This document shows, piece after piece, positions 42,079 through 50,974 of a DNA stretch of 51,214 nt. The DNA lies in the NCBI GenBank assembly GCA_036502625.1, contig DASXYG010000065.1:1-51214 (forward strand), written 5' to 3'. Position 1 is the first letter of the stretch; every line of letters starts with the position of its first letter. The notes beneath the pieces were generated by a model that saw only the letters and a list, made by a program, of their open reading frames with translations, was not told the origin of the DNA and made no database searches. This DNA comes from DASXYG01 sp036502625. Its GTDB lineage: Bacteria > Actinomycetota > Actinomycetes > Streptosporangiales > Streptosporangiaceae. The translations under genes were made by a program, and so were the position numbers.

Positions 42079-42429
42079 ATGTTCACCGCATACGTCATCG
42101 TCACCGTGGTCACGATCGTGCTGAACGGGGGCATGGCCATCGCCGACTTCGCCCGTGCCCCGTTCGTCCTGGCCAATTCGGACGCGGTCGCGGTGCCGCG
42201 GTCCTGGCTGCCCATGCTGGCCACGCTCAAGGCGGCCGGTGCGATCGGGCTACTACTCGGGCTGGCCGGGGTGCCGTTCATCGGGGCGGCGGCGGCACTG
42301 GGCCTCGTGCTCTTCTTCGTCGGGGCGATCGCCACGCACGCGCGGTCGCACGCCCTGGACAGCGCCTGGTTCGCCGGCGTCTACCTCGCCCTGGCCGCCG
42401 CCTCCCTGGTGCTCGCCATCGCTCGGTGA
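42079..42429 (+). CDS. DoxX-like small membrane protein
   Basis: A 116-residue protein with four membrane helices (about 3-22, 46-64, 67-87, 95-114). The PRSWLPMLATLKAAGAIGLLLGL segment is typical of the DoxX-like family of actinobacteria. ATG 42079 has CCGGAGG upstream. Function is unknown; relatives are linked to thiol and membrane redox control. Confidence 0.78.
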   Translation: MFTAYVIVTVVTIVLNGGMAIADFARAPFVLANSDAVAVPRSWLPMLATLKAAGAIGLLLGLAGVPFIGAAAALGLVLFFVGAIATHARSHALDSAWFAGVYLALAAASLVLAIAR

Positions 42430-42592
42430 CCCGCCGGGCGCACCCTGCGCACGGGGGACCGGCCCGGCCGGATGTAGCACTTCCGGCCTACGGCGAGATG
42501 CGCGGTACGGGTGACGCGCCCGGCGGGCCGCCGGCGGCACAGTGGATCACGTCGGAGCAAGCGACGAACCGATCCGAGAGGGTGCCTCCCCC

Positions 42593-42856
42593 ATGCACGC
42601 GATCGTTCAGCACACCGTCCTCGCCGCCGAGCCGGCCGCCAGCGGCACCCTGATGCCGATGCACGTCCTGTTCCTCGTGCCGCTCCTGGCGTACGTCGTG
42701 CTCGTGGTCGGGGCGCTGGTCAGCATCGTCTCGGCACGGCAGGACACGGGGATGAAGCTGGTCTGGGTGGTGTTCGTGCTCATCGCGCCGTTCGTCGGCA
42801 GTCTGCTGTGGTTCCTGGTGGGCCGCTCGCACGCCCGCCGCACGGTCACGCACTGA
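42593..42856 (+). CDS. Small PLDc_N-domain membrane protein
   Basis: An 87-residue protein with two membrane helices (about 21-45 and 52-75). The segment DTGMKLVWVVFVLIAPFVGSLLWFLVGR matches the phospholipase D-nuclease N-terminal (PLDc_N) domain that also occurs alone. ATG 42593 follows GAGAGGG at slightly long spacing. Function unknown. Confidence 0.75.
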   Translation: MHAIVQHTVLAAEPAASGTLMPMHVLFLVPLLAYVVLVVGALVSIVSARQDTGMKLVWVVFVLIAPFVGSLLWFLVGRSHARRTVTH

Positions 42857-42889
42857 GCGCGGCCCGCCGCCCGCCCCCGCCCGCCGCGT

Positions 42890-43393
42890 TCAGCGGCGGG
42901 CGAAGGCGCGGTTGGCGGCGGGGGTGTACATCAGCACGGACGCCGCCACCACGCACACGATGTGGGTGAGCCGTACGGCCAGGAACGCGGGCCCGAAGTG
43001 GCCTCCGTCGAACGCCTCGGCGAAGGTGGACCCGCTCGCCATGGCCATGACGGCGGGCACGACGAGCGACGCGAGCCCGAACCCGGTGAGCAGCACGGTC
43101 AGCGCGATCCGCGCCCAGTTCCGCCCGTGCGCGAACGCGGCGATCAGCACGGCCGCGGTGGCGAACACCACGAACCTGACCGCGACCTGCGCCAGGACGG
43201 CGCCCCCGAGCCCGCCGTGAGCCGCGGTCTCCGCCACGGCCATGCCGGTCTCGCCGACCCCGGCGGCCACGGCCGCCGACCACAGCACGACCGCGCCCCG
43301 TACGGGACCGGACGCGCTCCGCGCCGCGGCGCTCGCTGTCGCTTCTCCTCGTACGCCTAGCCGCGTACGCCGTTCTTTCGTGTTTCCGTTCAT
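42890..43393 (-). CDS. Membrane protein of unknown function
   Basis: A 167-residue protein with a charged N-terminus (about 1-30) and four predicted membrane helices (about 33-52, 68-90, 97-118, 135-158). No family recognised. ATG 43393 lacks a good ribosome site. It converges on the PLDc_N gene and is divergent from the IclR operon; neither context suggests a role. Confidence 0.65.
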   Translation of the reverse strand: MNGNTKERRTRLGVRGEATASAAARSASGPVRGAVVLWSAAVAAGVGETGMAVAETAAHGGLGGAVLAQVAVRFVVFATAAVLIAAFAHGRNWARIALTVLLTGFGLASLVVPAVMAMASGSTFAEAFDGGHFGPAFLAVRLTHIVCVVAASVLMYTPAANRAFARR

Positions 43394-43540
43394 GCCGATA
43401 ACGCTCGCAGCGCGGCGGACGGGCGGGCAGGGGCGCAGGGAGCCAAGCGCCGTACGGGTTTCCGCACGGCCGGGCTGCGGTTCTGGGCATGCGACGGCGC
43501 GGCGGACGCATCCGCGCACGCGAAAGCGCAGGTCGACCTC

Positions 43541-43570
43541 TTGACGGTCGGACCGTGGATCTCTTACTTT
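43541..43570 (+). promoter_or_regulatory. Promoter of the IclR operon
   Basis: TTGACG (43541-43546) and TACTTT (43565-43570) are 18 bases apart, a good sigma-70-type pair 30 bases before the iclR start. Confidence 0.6.
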
Positions 43571-43572
43571 GA

Positions 43573-43617
43573 GCTCGTCACACATTCTAGGATGTTGTCA
43601 TGAAATATATGACGAGC
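43573..43617. promoter_or_regulatory. Nested inverted repeats at the IclR start (candidate operator)
   Basis: GCTCGTC (43573-43579) is mirrored by GACGAGC (43611-43617). Inside lie the near-palindrome ACATTCTAGGATGT (43582-43595, one mismatched pair) and GTCAT/ATGAC (43597-43601, 43609-43613). The block follows the -10 and covers the start codon, fitting autorepression by IclR. Confidence 0.55.
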
Positions 43618-44382
43618 GATGCGGCGGGCGCAACCGCCTCCACGCGACCGATGTCCTCGGCGCTGAAGCTGCTGCGGCTCCTCGACGTCGTGGGCGAGAC
43701 GGAGGATCCCGTGCGCGTCGCCGATCTGGCCCGTACGCTCGGCGCCTCGCGCTCCGAGGTGCACCGCCACCTGGTCACGCTGGTCGCCGCCGGGTGGATG
43801 GACCGGCTGCCCGACGGCGCCTACCAGCTCACCGTCAAGGCCGCCCACCTCGGCAACGCGGCGCTGCAGCACGCCGGGTTCGGCGAGCGGGTGTCGGCGA
43901 TGCTGGTCGAGCTGTCCGAGCGCACCGGCCAGGCGGTCTGCCTCGCCGTGCGCGACGACGACGCGACGCGGGTGGTCAAGCGCGCCGAGCCCGGCACCGC
44001 GGCGCACGTCACGCTGGCCCTCGGCCGCCGCCTCGACCTGCGGCGCGGCGCCACCGGCCGGGTGCTGCTCGCGTACGCCGAGCCCGCCACGGTCGCCGGC
44101 CTCCGCGACCGCGGCGTGTCCGTGCCGACCGACGCCGAGCTGGCGGAGATCCGCGCGCGGGGCTACGCGCTCACCCCGCAGACCACCGACGACGGCCTGG
44201 CCGCGATCGCGTTCCCGGTCGCGGGCCGTACGGGCGAGCCGAGCGTGGCGCTGTGCGCGGTCGGCCCGGAGACCACCTTCGACCCGCTCACCGCGCGGGA
44301 GGCGCTCGCCGGCGCGGCCACCCGGCTGTCCCGGCTCACCGCCAGCGTCGAACCGGGGGCCGCCACCCCCTGGGATTCCTAG
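43600..44382 (+). CDS. IclR-family transcriptional regulator
   Basis: A 260-residue IclR regulator. The winged HTH (SSALKLLRLLDVVGETEDPVRVADLARTLGASRSEVHRHLVTLVAAGWM, about 19-67) is followed by the IclR effector domain (about 85-250), with RRGATGRVLLAY and DDGLAAIAFPV. ATG 43600 follows AGGATG. It heads a co-directional operon with an unknown 807-residue protein, a dipeptidase and a transporter; it probably regulates them and binds their substrate or product. Confidence 0.9.
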   Translation: MKYMTSDAAGATASTRPMSSALKLLRLLDVVGETEDPVRVADLARTLGASRSEVHRHLVTLVAAGWMDRLPDGAYQLTVKAAHLGNAALQHAGFGERVSAMLVELSERTGQAVCLAVRDDDATRVVKRAEPGTAAHVTLALGRRLDLRRGATGRVLLAYAEPATVAGLRDRGVSVPTDAELAEIRARGYALTPQTTDDGLAAIAFPVAGRTGEPSVALCAVGPETTFDPLTAREALAGAATRLSRLTASVEPGAATPWDS

Positions 44383-44405
44383 TCACCATCGCGAACAGGA
44401 GGGCC

Positions 44406-46829
44406 ATGCACACCCCCGTACCCGACATCGACCCCGCCCGCGGGCCCGACCCCGACGCGTTCATGCGCCCGGAGCGGCTCGCCGCGCTGGTGCCGACGCG
44501 GCTGTCGGCCAGCAGGGCGCTGGTCAACCGGATGAGCAGGGAACGCTGGTCGGTCGAGATCGTCAGGTTCGCGATCGACGAGCGGGCGCGCGGCGAGGCG
44601 CTGTACCGGATCCACACCCCCGGCCGCACGTTCGACTTCATGGTGTTCTCCTTCGAGCCCAAGCTGGAGGGCCGTACGGGGCGGATCATCGGCACCGACT
44701 GGGACATGATGGGCGCGCTCGTCGAGGGCGAGGCCACCGCGGCGGACATGGCGGCCACCCGCGCCGAGTTCCCCAAGCTGTACGCCGGGCGGGCCACGCC
44801 GGGCACGCTCGTGTGGTGCCGGTCCAACCGGAGCCTGCGCCTTTTCGACCACGTCATCGAGCGGCTCGCCGCGGGAGAGCAGCCGGACGCCGAGGAGCTG
44901 TGGCGGGTCGGCTACCTCATGCGCAACACCGGCCTGGACGGCAACGGCACCTTCGGCACCCGCTCCTACCTGGCGCTTGAGGACGACCACCCGCTGCGCG
45001 GCCCGTACCACGCGCAGATGCTGTCCGCGTACCTCATGCGCGAGTTCTCCTTCGACCTGGCCGACCACCTGGCCGGGCTGGTCAATCCGGACGCCGCCCG
45101 ATTGGCCCCCGCACATCGGAGGATGCTCGGGCTGGGCAACGGGTCCGCGCTCGGCCTGGTGTTCTTCGCCAACAACCACCCGGCGCTGCTGGACCGCTGG
45201 CTCACGCTGCGGTCCGCGGCGGTCGCGGAGGCGCGGGCGCGCGCGGTCGTACGGGGGAGCGCGGAGCTCGCGCGCGCCGGGGAGCTGCTGGAACGTGCCA
45301 TCGCGTTCTACGGCGACGACCCGTTCGGCTACCACGCGTTCACCCCGGCCCGTACGGTCGCCGCGGGGCTGCGCGCGATCGCCGGGCGGCTGGCTGACCC
45401 GCCGGGGACGTACGGCGAGCTCGTGGACGCGGCCGCCCCGACCTGCGCGGACGCCGTCGAGGTGGGCCACGCGATCCTGCTGGAGCTGTGGCCCGAGGCG
45501 GCCGACGCGTGGCTGGCGTACCAGCCGGTGGACGAGACGCTGCGCCGCGACCCGGCGCGTTCCGTGCGCGAGCTGCGCGACCTGCTGGACCGCGAGTACG
45601 GCTGGACGCGCGGGTTCGACATGGGCGACCCGGCGCAGCGGCGGTTCCGCTGGTACAAGTCGCGCGACGCGGAGGAGCCGCGGCGCGGGCCGGTCGACGA
45701 GGTGCCCGACGGGTTCGAGTGGGCGCTCGACCTGCCCGGCGACGTACGGCGGCTGCGCCGTGCGCTCGACGCGGCGGCCGGCGACCTGACCGTGGGGGAG
45801 TTCCTGGCCGCCCACCCGGCGGAGCGCGCCACGGTGCAGCGCGCGCAGGGCCTGGCCGGGCGGCGCTACCACTCGCCGCACATGAACATGCTGGCCGACG
45901 ACTTCACCCCGGCGCACGTCGTCCGGCTCATGAACGCCGCGTTCCACGGGCTGGACAAGACCGTCGACGGGCTCGGCCGGAACGTCCTCGGCCTGCTCTT
46001 CCACGGCGCCCCCACCCGTACGGACCTGTCGACGGGCGCGCACGCCGACTGGATCTACCCGCGCCGCGCGACGCCCTCCGCCGACGCCACCGCCACCGCC
46101 CGCCCGGCTCCCGCGACGGGGCCGGCGCCCGCCCCGCTCCCCTCCGAACCGCCCGACGAGCGGACGGCGCTCAACGCGTCCCTGCGCGAATGCCGCCTGG
46201 TCGCGTACCGGGTGCTGTGGCACCACGGCGCGCCGGTCGGCACGATCCCCGCGATCGTGGACGCGGTGGTCGCGGCGGAGGGCGCCGGCCTCGGCGGGCT
46301 CGCCGTCCTCCGCGAGGACGCCGCCACCATGGGCGCGCTCGCCGACCGTCCCGTGCACGCCGCGCGTACCGACGACGGGCTCGCGGTCGACGCGAACGGC
46401 AAGCACGCGCTGGCCGCGGTGCCGGACATCCTCGACCTGGTGGCCGCGCACCTCGCGGACGGGCCGCTCGCCGTACGGGTCACCGGCGTGGCCCGGCCCG
46501 ACCTGCTCGCCGTGCTCGCGTACGCGGCGCCGGACCAGGGCATCGCGATGGACCCGGTCGAGCCGGACGTGTTCGCCGTGCGGCGCGTCGCCCCCGCGTA
46601 CGACGGGCCGGGCCTGCCGTCCGCCGCGGTGATCCTCCGCGACGGCACGGACGTGGCCGCGGAGCTGTGGTGGGCGCTGTTCCACCTCGGGAACCTCGCG
46701 CTGACCCCCGACTCCCCGGTCTCCCGGCGGCACACCGGCCGCTCGGTGTTCGACGCGGACGGGCGGATCGTCGGCGAGCTCGGCGAGGACGCCCAGGACC
46801 CGGCGGAGGAGCGGACCGCCACCCGATGA
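44406..46829 (+). CDS. Large protein of unknown function in the IclR operon
   Basis: An 807-residue protein that I do not recognise. The N-terminal part (about 1-560) is rich in charged and aromatic residues (FDFMVFSFEPKLEGRTGRII, GLDGNGTFGTRSYLALEDDH, YHSPHMNMLADDFTPAHVVR, GRNVLGLLFHGAPTRTDLS). A Pro/Ala linker (about 563-580) leads to a smaller C-terminal domain (about 590-807) that could be a DUF3726-like fold, a weak impression. No signal peptide or membrane helix is seen, so it is probably cytoplasmic. ATG 44406 follows GGAGGG. Its stop overlaps an in-frame ATG of the dipeptidase gene, so they are co-translated. A catabolic enzyme is likely, function open. Confidence 0.8.
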   Translation: MHTPVPDIDPARGPDPDAFMRPERLAALVPTRLSASRALVNRMSRERWSVEIVRFAIDERARGEALYRIHTPGRTFDFMVFSFEPKLEGRTGRIIGTDWDMMGALVEGEATAADMAATRAEFPKLYAGRATPGTLVWCRSNRSLRLFDHVIERLAAGEQPDAEELWRVGYLMRNTGLDGNGTFGTRSYLALEDDHPLRGPYHAQMLSAYLMREFSFDLADHLAGLVNPDAARLAPAHRRMLGLGNGSALGLVFFANNHPALLDRWLTLRSAAVAEARARAVVRGSAELARAGELLERAIAFYGDDPFGYHAFTPARTVAAGLRAIAGRLADPPGTYGELVDAAAPTCADAVEVGHAILLELWPEAADAWLAYQPVDETLRRDPARSVRELRDLLDREYGWTRGFDMGDPAQRRFRWYKSRDAEEPRRGPVDEVPDGFEWALDLPGDVRRLRRALDAAAGDLTVGEFLAAHPAERATVQRAQGLAGRRYHSPHMNMLADDFTPAHVVRLMNAAFHGLDKTVDGLGRNVLGLLFHGAPTRTDLSTGAHADWIYPRRATPSADATATARPAPATGPAPAPLPSEPPDERTALNASLRECRLVAYRVLWHHGAPVGTIPAIVDAVVAAEGAGLGGLAVLREDAATMGALADRPVHAARTDDGLAVDANGKHALAAVPDILDLVAAHLADGPLAVRVTGVARPDLLAVLAYAAPDQGIAMDPVEPDVFAVRRVAPAYDGPGLPSAAVILRDGTDVAAELWWALFHLGNLALTPDSPVSRRHTGRSVFDADGRIVGELGEDAQDPAEERTATR

Positions 46830-46852
46830 CCCCCACCACGGAAGGACACGGC

Positions 46853-47821
46853 ATGTACATCGACGGCCTGGAGTGCAGCGTCTACGACCGCGAGGTCTTC
46901 CAGGAGCTGCGCGACGGCGGGCTGACCTGCGTGACCACCACGCTGGCGTTCTGGGAGAACGCCGGGGAGACGATGGACGAGATCGGCCGCTGGCGCGACA
47001 TGGAACGCGACAACGCCGACCTCATCACGATCGCGCGCACCGCGGACGACATCGAGGCCGCGCACGCCTCCGGCCGCACCGCGATCCTCCTGGGCACGCA
47101 GAACTCCTCGCCCATCGACGACCGCATCCGCTACGTCGAGCTGTTCCACGACATGGGCCTGCGGGTCATGCAGCTCACGTACAACAACCAGAACGCGGTC
47201 GGCGGCTCCTGCTACGAGCCCGAGGACTCCGGGCTGACCCGCTTCGGCCGCGAGGTCGTACGGGAGATGAACCGCCTCGGCATGGTCGTCGACCTGTCGC
47301 ACGTCGGCGAGCGCACCGGGCTCGACGCGATCGAGGAGTCCGAAGGGCCGGTCGCCGTGACGCACGCCAACGCGCGGTCGCTGTACGAGCACCCGCGCAA
47401 CAAGGGCGACGAGCTGCTGCACGCGCTCGCCGCCAAGGGCGGCATGATCGGCCTGGCGACGTACCGGAACATCAGCGGGCCGTACGCGGAGTCGCGGGCG
47501 AGCTGGTGCGACATGGTGCGCCGCACCGTCGACATCGTGGGCCTCGACCACGTCGGCATCGGCACCGACCTCAGCCGCAAGAGCGGCGAGCCGGAGCTCC
47601 AGTGGATGCGGAAAGGCCGCTGGACCCGTACGACGCAGTACGGCGCGGGCTCCCCGGGCAATTCGGGAAAGGCGAAGCCGGTGGAGTTCATGTCCTCCAC
47701 CCGCGATTTCCCGGCGCTCGCGGAATGCCTCACGAATGACGCCGGATTCACCGAGTCGGAGACCGCTCAGCTCATGGGCGGTAACTGGATGCGTTTCTAT
47801 CGGAGTGTTCTCAAGGGTTAA
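46853..47821 (+). CDS. Peptidase M19 (membrane dipeptidase) family, atypical metal site
   Basis: A 322-residue M19-family TIM-barrel protein. The two central His ligands are kept (His150 in VDLSHVG and His171 in VAVTHANARS) with HPRNKGDELL and DHVGIGTDLS. The N-terminal HxD metal pair is replaced (DGLEC, Leu6 and Cys8) and the bridging Glu of normal enzymes appears as Gln83 (GTQNSS). A similar short form, recalled and not aligned, lies beside dimethylglycine demethylase genes in Pseudomonas. It may use one metal or act on something other than dipeptides. ATG 46853 follows GAAGGA; ATG 46826, overlapping the previous stop, is an alternative nine codons earlier. Confidence 0.85.
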   Translation: MYIDGLECSVYDREVFQELRDGGLTCVTTTLAFWENAGETMDEIGRWRDMERDNADLITIARTADDIEAAHASGRTAILLGTQNSSPIDDRIRYVELFHDMGLRVMQLTYNNQNAVGGSCYEPEDSGLTRFGREVVREMNRLGMVVDLSHVGERTGLDAIEESEGPVAVTHANARSLYEHPRNKGDELLHALAAKGGMIGLATYRNISGPYAESRASWCDMVRRTVDIVGLDHVGIGTDLSRKSGEPELQWMRKGRWTRTTQYGAGSPGNSGKAKPVEFMSSTRDFPALAECLTNDAGFTESETAQLMGGNWMRFYRSVLKG

Positions 47822-47832
47822 AGGCGGTCGCC

Positions 47833-49242
47833 ATGTCCACACCTCCCCCCAACATTCGCGACGACGGCGCGACCGCTTCCGCGTACGCCGACGTGGCGGC
47901 GCGGCTCGACCGGCTGCCGTTCAGCTCCGTCCAGCGCGGCATTCTGGCCAAAGGCGGCCTGACCACCACGTTCGACGGGCTCGACAACGGCATCGTGTCG
48001 TTCCTGCTGCCGATCGTCACGGGTGTTTTCGCGCTCACCGGATTCGAGCAGGGGCTGCTCGGCAGCTCCTCGCTGCTCGGCGCGTTCGTCGGCGCGATCG
48101 CAGTGAGCTTCCTCGGCGACCGGATGGGCCGCCGCAATCTCCTGATCTACTCGATGGCGTTCTACAGCGCCGCGATGATCCTCGGCGCGATATCACCGAA
48201 CGGCGGCTTCCTCATCTTCACCCGGGTGGCCGCGGGAATCGCGATCGGCATCAACGTCAACATCATCATTCCGTACCTCGCGGAATTCTCGCCGGTGAAA
48301 CAGCGCGGCCATTTCGTCGGCTCGCTGGCCGGGTTCTTCGGCTTCGGCTTCGTGATCGCCGCGCTGATCGGGTTCTTCGTCATCGAGCGGTTCGACGGCG
48401 GCTGGCGGTGGGCGCAGGTCATCGTCGGCTTGCCGATCATCCTGGCCGTGATCTGGCGGCGCAACCTGCCCGAATCGCCGCGCTACCTGGTCTCCAAGGG
48501 CCGCGTCGACGAGGCGCGCGCCATCGTCGACAAGCTCGAGGAGAAGGTGCGCACGGCCACCGGGAAAGAACTGCCGCCGATCGACCCGGACGTCCGGTAC
48601 TCGCCGGACAAGCAGATGTCGCTGCGTACGGTGTGGCAGCAGTTCCTCGCGCTGTGGCGGCCGAACATGCTGCGGCAGACCATCTTGATCTGGGTCCTGT
48701 GGTTCTGCTTCAGCTTCGCCTACTACGGGTTCCTGACGTTCCTGCCGACCCTGCTCGTCGACAAGGGCCTCACGATCAGCGAGAGCTTCGGCTACTCGAT
48801 CGCCATCGAGGTCGCCCAGGTCATCGGCTACTTCCCGGCGGCATGGCTGTCCGAACGCCTGGACCGCAAGTGGAGCATCGTGATCTTCCTGGCGATCAGC
48901 GCCCTGTCCGCGGTGGGCCTGGCCATGGCCACGACCGACGTCCAGATGCTCGTGTTCGGCATCCTCCTGGCGTTCTTCCTCAACGGCGCGTACGCCCCGC
49001 TGTACACGTACACCCCGGAGGTCTATCCCACCCCCATCCGGGCCACAGGGGTAGGCGCGTCCGCGGTGTTCAGCCGCGCGGGCGCGGCCCTGGCCCCGAT
49101 CATCATGGGCTCGACGTACGCGACGCTGAAGTTCTCGGGCGTGTTCGGGATGCTGTGCGTGGTCATCGCGGTCGCGGTCGTGGTGGTCGTGACGATGGGG
49201 GTATCGACGCGACAGAGGTCGTTGGAGGAGATCGCAGGCTGA
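47833..49242 (+). CDS. MFS transporter, sugar-porter-like
   Basis: A 469-residue 12-helix transporter. Motifs are GDRMGRRNLL, RVAAGIAIG, PESPRYLVSKGR before the central loop (about 215-270) and PEVYPTPIRATG. These are the marks of the sugar porter/aromatic acid branch. It starts 11 bases after the dipeptidase stop and closes the IclR operon, so it probably imports the compound that the unknown protein and the dipeptidase process. The first third uses more A/T-ending codons than its neighbours. Confidence 0.88.
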   Translation: MSTPPPNIRDDGATASAYADVAARLDRLPFSSVQRGILAKGGLTTTFDGLDNGIVSFLLPIVTGVFALTGFEQGLLGSSSLLGAFVGAIAVSFLGDRMGRRNLLIYSMAFYSAAMILGAISPNGGFLIFTRVAAGIAIGINVNIIIPYLAEFSPVKQRGHFVGSLAGFFGFGFVIAALIGFFVIERFDGGWRWAQVIVGLPIILAVIWRRNLPESPRYLVSKGRVDEARAIVDKLEEKVRTATGKELPPIDPDVRYSPDKQMSLRTVWQQFLALWRPNMLRQTILIWVLWFCFSFAYYGFLTFLPTLLVDKGLTISESFGYSIAIEVAQVIGYFPAAWLSERLDRKWSIVIFLAISALSAVGLAMATTDVQMLVFGILLAFFLNGAYAPLYTYTPEVYPTPIRATGVGASAVFSRAGAALAPIIMGSTYATLKFSGVFGMLCVVIAVAVVVVVTMGVSTRQRSLEEIAG

Positions 49243-49500
49243 CGGCCCGGTCTCCCGCCCGGCCTCCCGGGGCGTCCCGTCTCCCGGGGCGCCTCCCGTC
49301 CCGTCCCGTCTCCCGTCCCGTCTCCCGGTCCCGTCTCCCGTCCCGTCTCCCGGCCCCGTCTCCCGCCCGGCTGCTCCGCCTCCCGTCCCGTCTCTCGGGG
49401 TGTCTCCGCCCGGCCGTCCCGTCTCCCGGGGCGGCTCCCCGGACGTACGGGAGGCGGGGCGGCGCCCCGGGTCTCCGGCTGGGCGGTGTCGGGGGCTGAC
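49243..49500. repeat. Low-complexity (CCCGTCTCCCG)n tract
   Basis: After the transporter gene the DNA turns into degenerate repeats of TCCCGTCTCCCGG and CCCGTCTCCCG to about 49440, strongly pyrimidine-rich on the + strand. No gene is credible here. Slippage-prone and possibly assembly-sensitive. Confidence 0.75.
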
Positions 49501-49506
49501 GCCGGA

Positions 49507-49633
49507 GAAAGGCCGCGCTGCGCGCGACTGTTTTTCCCGCGTCCTTGGTTGTGCGTGTTCGTGGCGGGGCGCGGGGCTGTCGCTCTGGGTTTGGGCTGGT
49601 TGTACGGGCGGGAAAGGCCGCGCTGCGCGCGAC
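49507..49633. repeat. 22-bp perfect direct repeat near the integrase 3' end
   Basis: Positions 49507-49528 and 49612-49633 are identical, with core GGCCGCGCTGCGCGCGAC, offset 105 bp. The core is nearly palindromic (GCGCGCAGCGCG on the other strand). The rest of the 49500-49720 gap is G/T-rich and gene-free. It may be a REP-like element or a trace of recombination by the integrase. Confidence 0.75.
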
Positions 49634-49720
49634 AGTTGGGGCGGGGGTTGGTTGGGTGTGTGGCCTGGGGGTTTGTTGGGCGTGTTGGGGGTTTCCCCGT
49701 GTTTTCCCCGTGTGGGGGTG

Positions 49721-50974
49721 TCAGGCGGTTTTGGGGGTGGGGGGTGGTGTCATGACGGTGTTCATGATCGTGTTCGTGGTTGCTTGGTCGTGTTCGATCA
49801 TGTGGGTGTAGATGGAGTCGGTGACGCCGGGGTGGGCGTGGCCGACGTTCCAGGCGATGTTGGTGCGGGTTTCGCCGTTGTGCATGAGTTGGGATACGTA
49901 GGTGTGGCGGAGGGTGTGGAAGGTGAGTTTCCCGGTGATCTTGGCCTTGGTACGGGCGTAGGCCACGATGTCGCAGAGGTAGCGGGCGCGCATGGGGTTG
50001 CCGTCGGGTTCGAGGAAGATCAGGCGGGCTGTGACGTTGTGGGTGGTCGCGTTGGTGTTGCGGTAGGTCATGGTGCGTTCGGCTGGTGGGGCGTCGGTGA
50101 TGCGCCGTTTGAGCTGGGCGAGGATTACGGGGGCGATGGGGACGGTGCGGGTGCGTCCGTGTTTGGGCGGGGCGAGCCACATTTCGGTTTTGCGGGTGCC
50201 CATGAGTTGTGCGTCTACGAGGTAGGTTCCGGCCGTGAAGTCGATCTTGTTCGCGTCGAACGCGCGTGCTTCTCCGGAGCGCAGCCCCAGCCCGCATCCG
50301 AGGTCGAGGAGGTCACCGGCGCCGGGGGTGTGTTGCTCTGCGTGGCCGCGTACGGTCCAGTAGTCGTTCATGGGGACGGCGCGGCGGGTGTTCGCGAGGT
50401 CGGCGGGCGTGACGGTGGGGAGGGTGAGTTTCACGCGGCGGGGATCGAGGTTGGTGTATCCGTCCGTGAACGCGGATTCGAGGAACCTTTTGAGGGCGTT
50501 CCAGGTTTCGTGGATGGTGGTGGCTTTGTGCCCCGGGGCGTAGGCGTCGAACGCGGTTTGCAGGTGCTCGCGTGTGAGTTTGCCCATCGCGATGTCCTTG
50601 ATGGGGTGGGTTCCCTGGGAGCGGACCGCGTTCCAGCATGACCGGTAGCCGGAAGCTGTGCTGGGGGCGCGCATGGCTTTGACGGTGGGGAGGCACACGG
50701 TTTCGACGTATTCGCCGAGCAGGGTCTTGCCTTTCTGCTTGTCGATGTGGGTGCCGGTGGCGACGGCGGCGCGCGTGTCCCGCTTTCCTGCCTTCCGTGC
50801 GTCGTCTAGCGTCTTGTAGGTGTCTTGCTGTTCCTTGCCGTTCGCGTCGTAGTACCGGTGGGTGAAGGTGCGTAGTGGTTTCCCGTTCCGGCCTTTCCGG
50901 ACACTGCCGGAGCGGTCGCGGAGATACCGGAAGTAGATACCCGTCTCGATCTTCCCGTCGAACTTGCTCGACAT
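49721..50974 (-). CDS. Tyrosine recombinase / phage-type integrase
   Basis: A 417-residue integrase. The N-terminal arm-binding region (about 1-75) and SAM-like core-binding domain (about 82-175) precede the catalytic domain with Arg232 (GLGLRSGEARAF), Lys271 (PPKHGRTRTVPI), His353 and Arg356 (FHTLRHTYV), His379/381 and Tyr389 (SIYTHMI), all intact. It should catalyse site-specific integration of a mobile element. ATG 50974 follows GAGGACGAG. Codon use is visibly less GC-extreme (many T/A wobble bases) than the genes to the left, a sign of transfer. No excisionase is visible; the element probably continues beyond the right edge, and no tRNA target is seen. Confidence 0.93.
   Translation of the reverse strand: MSSKFDGKIETGIYFRYLRDRSGSVRKGRNGKPLRTFTHRYYDANGKEQQDTYKTLDDARKAGKRDTRAAVATGTHIDKQKGKTLLGEYVETVCLPTVKAMRAPSTASGYRSCWNAVRSQGTHPIKDIAMGKLTREHLQTAFDAYAPGHKATTIHETWNALKRFLESAFTDGYTNLDPRRVKLTLPTVTPADLANTRRAVPMNDYWTVRGHAEQHTPGAGDLLDLGCGLGLRSGEARAFDANKIDFTAGTYLVDAQLMGTRKTEMWLAPPKHGRTRTVPIAPVILAQLKRRITDAPPAERTMTYRNTNATTHNVTARLIFLEPDGNPMRARYLCDIVAYARTKAKITGKLTFHTLRHTYVSQLMHNGETRTNIAWNVGHAHPGVTDSIYTHMIEHDQATTNTIMNTVMTPPPTPKTA

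Noticed and set aside
49400..50641. 413-codon Gly/Val-rich + strand frame
   Set aside because: Antisense to the integrase with all catalytic residues; no ribosome site or family features.
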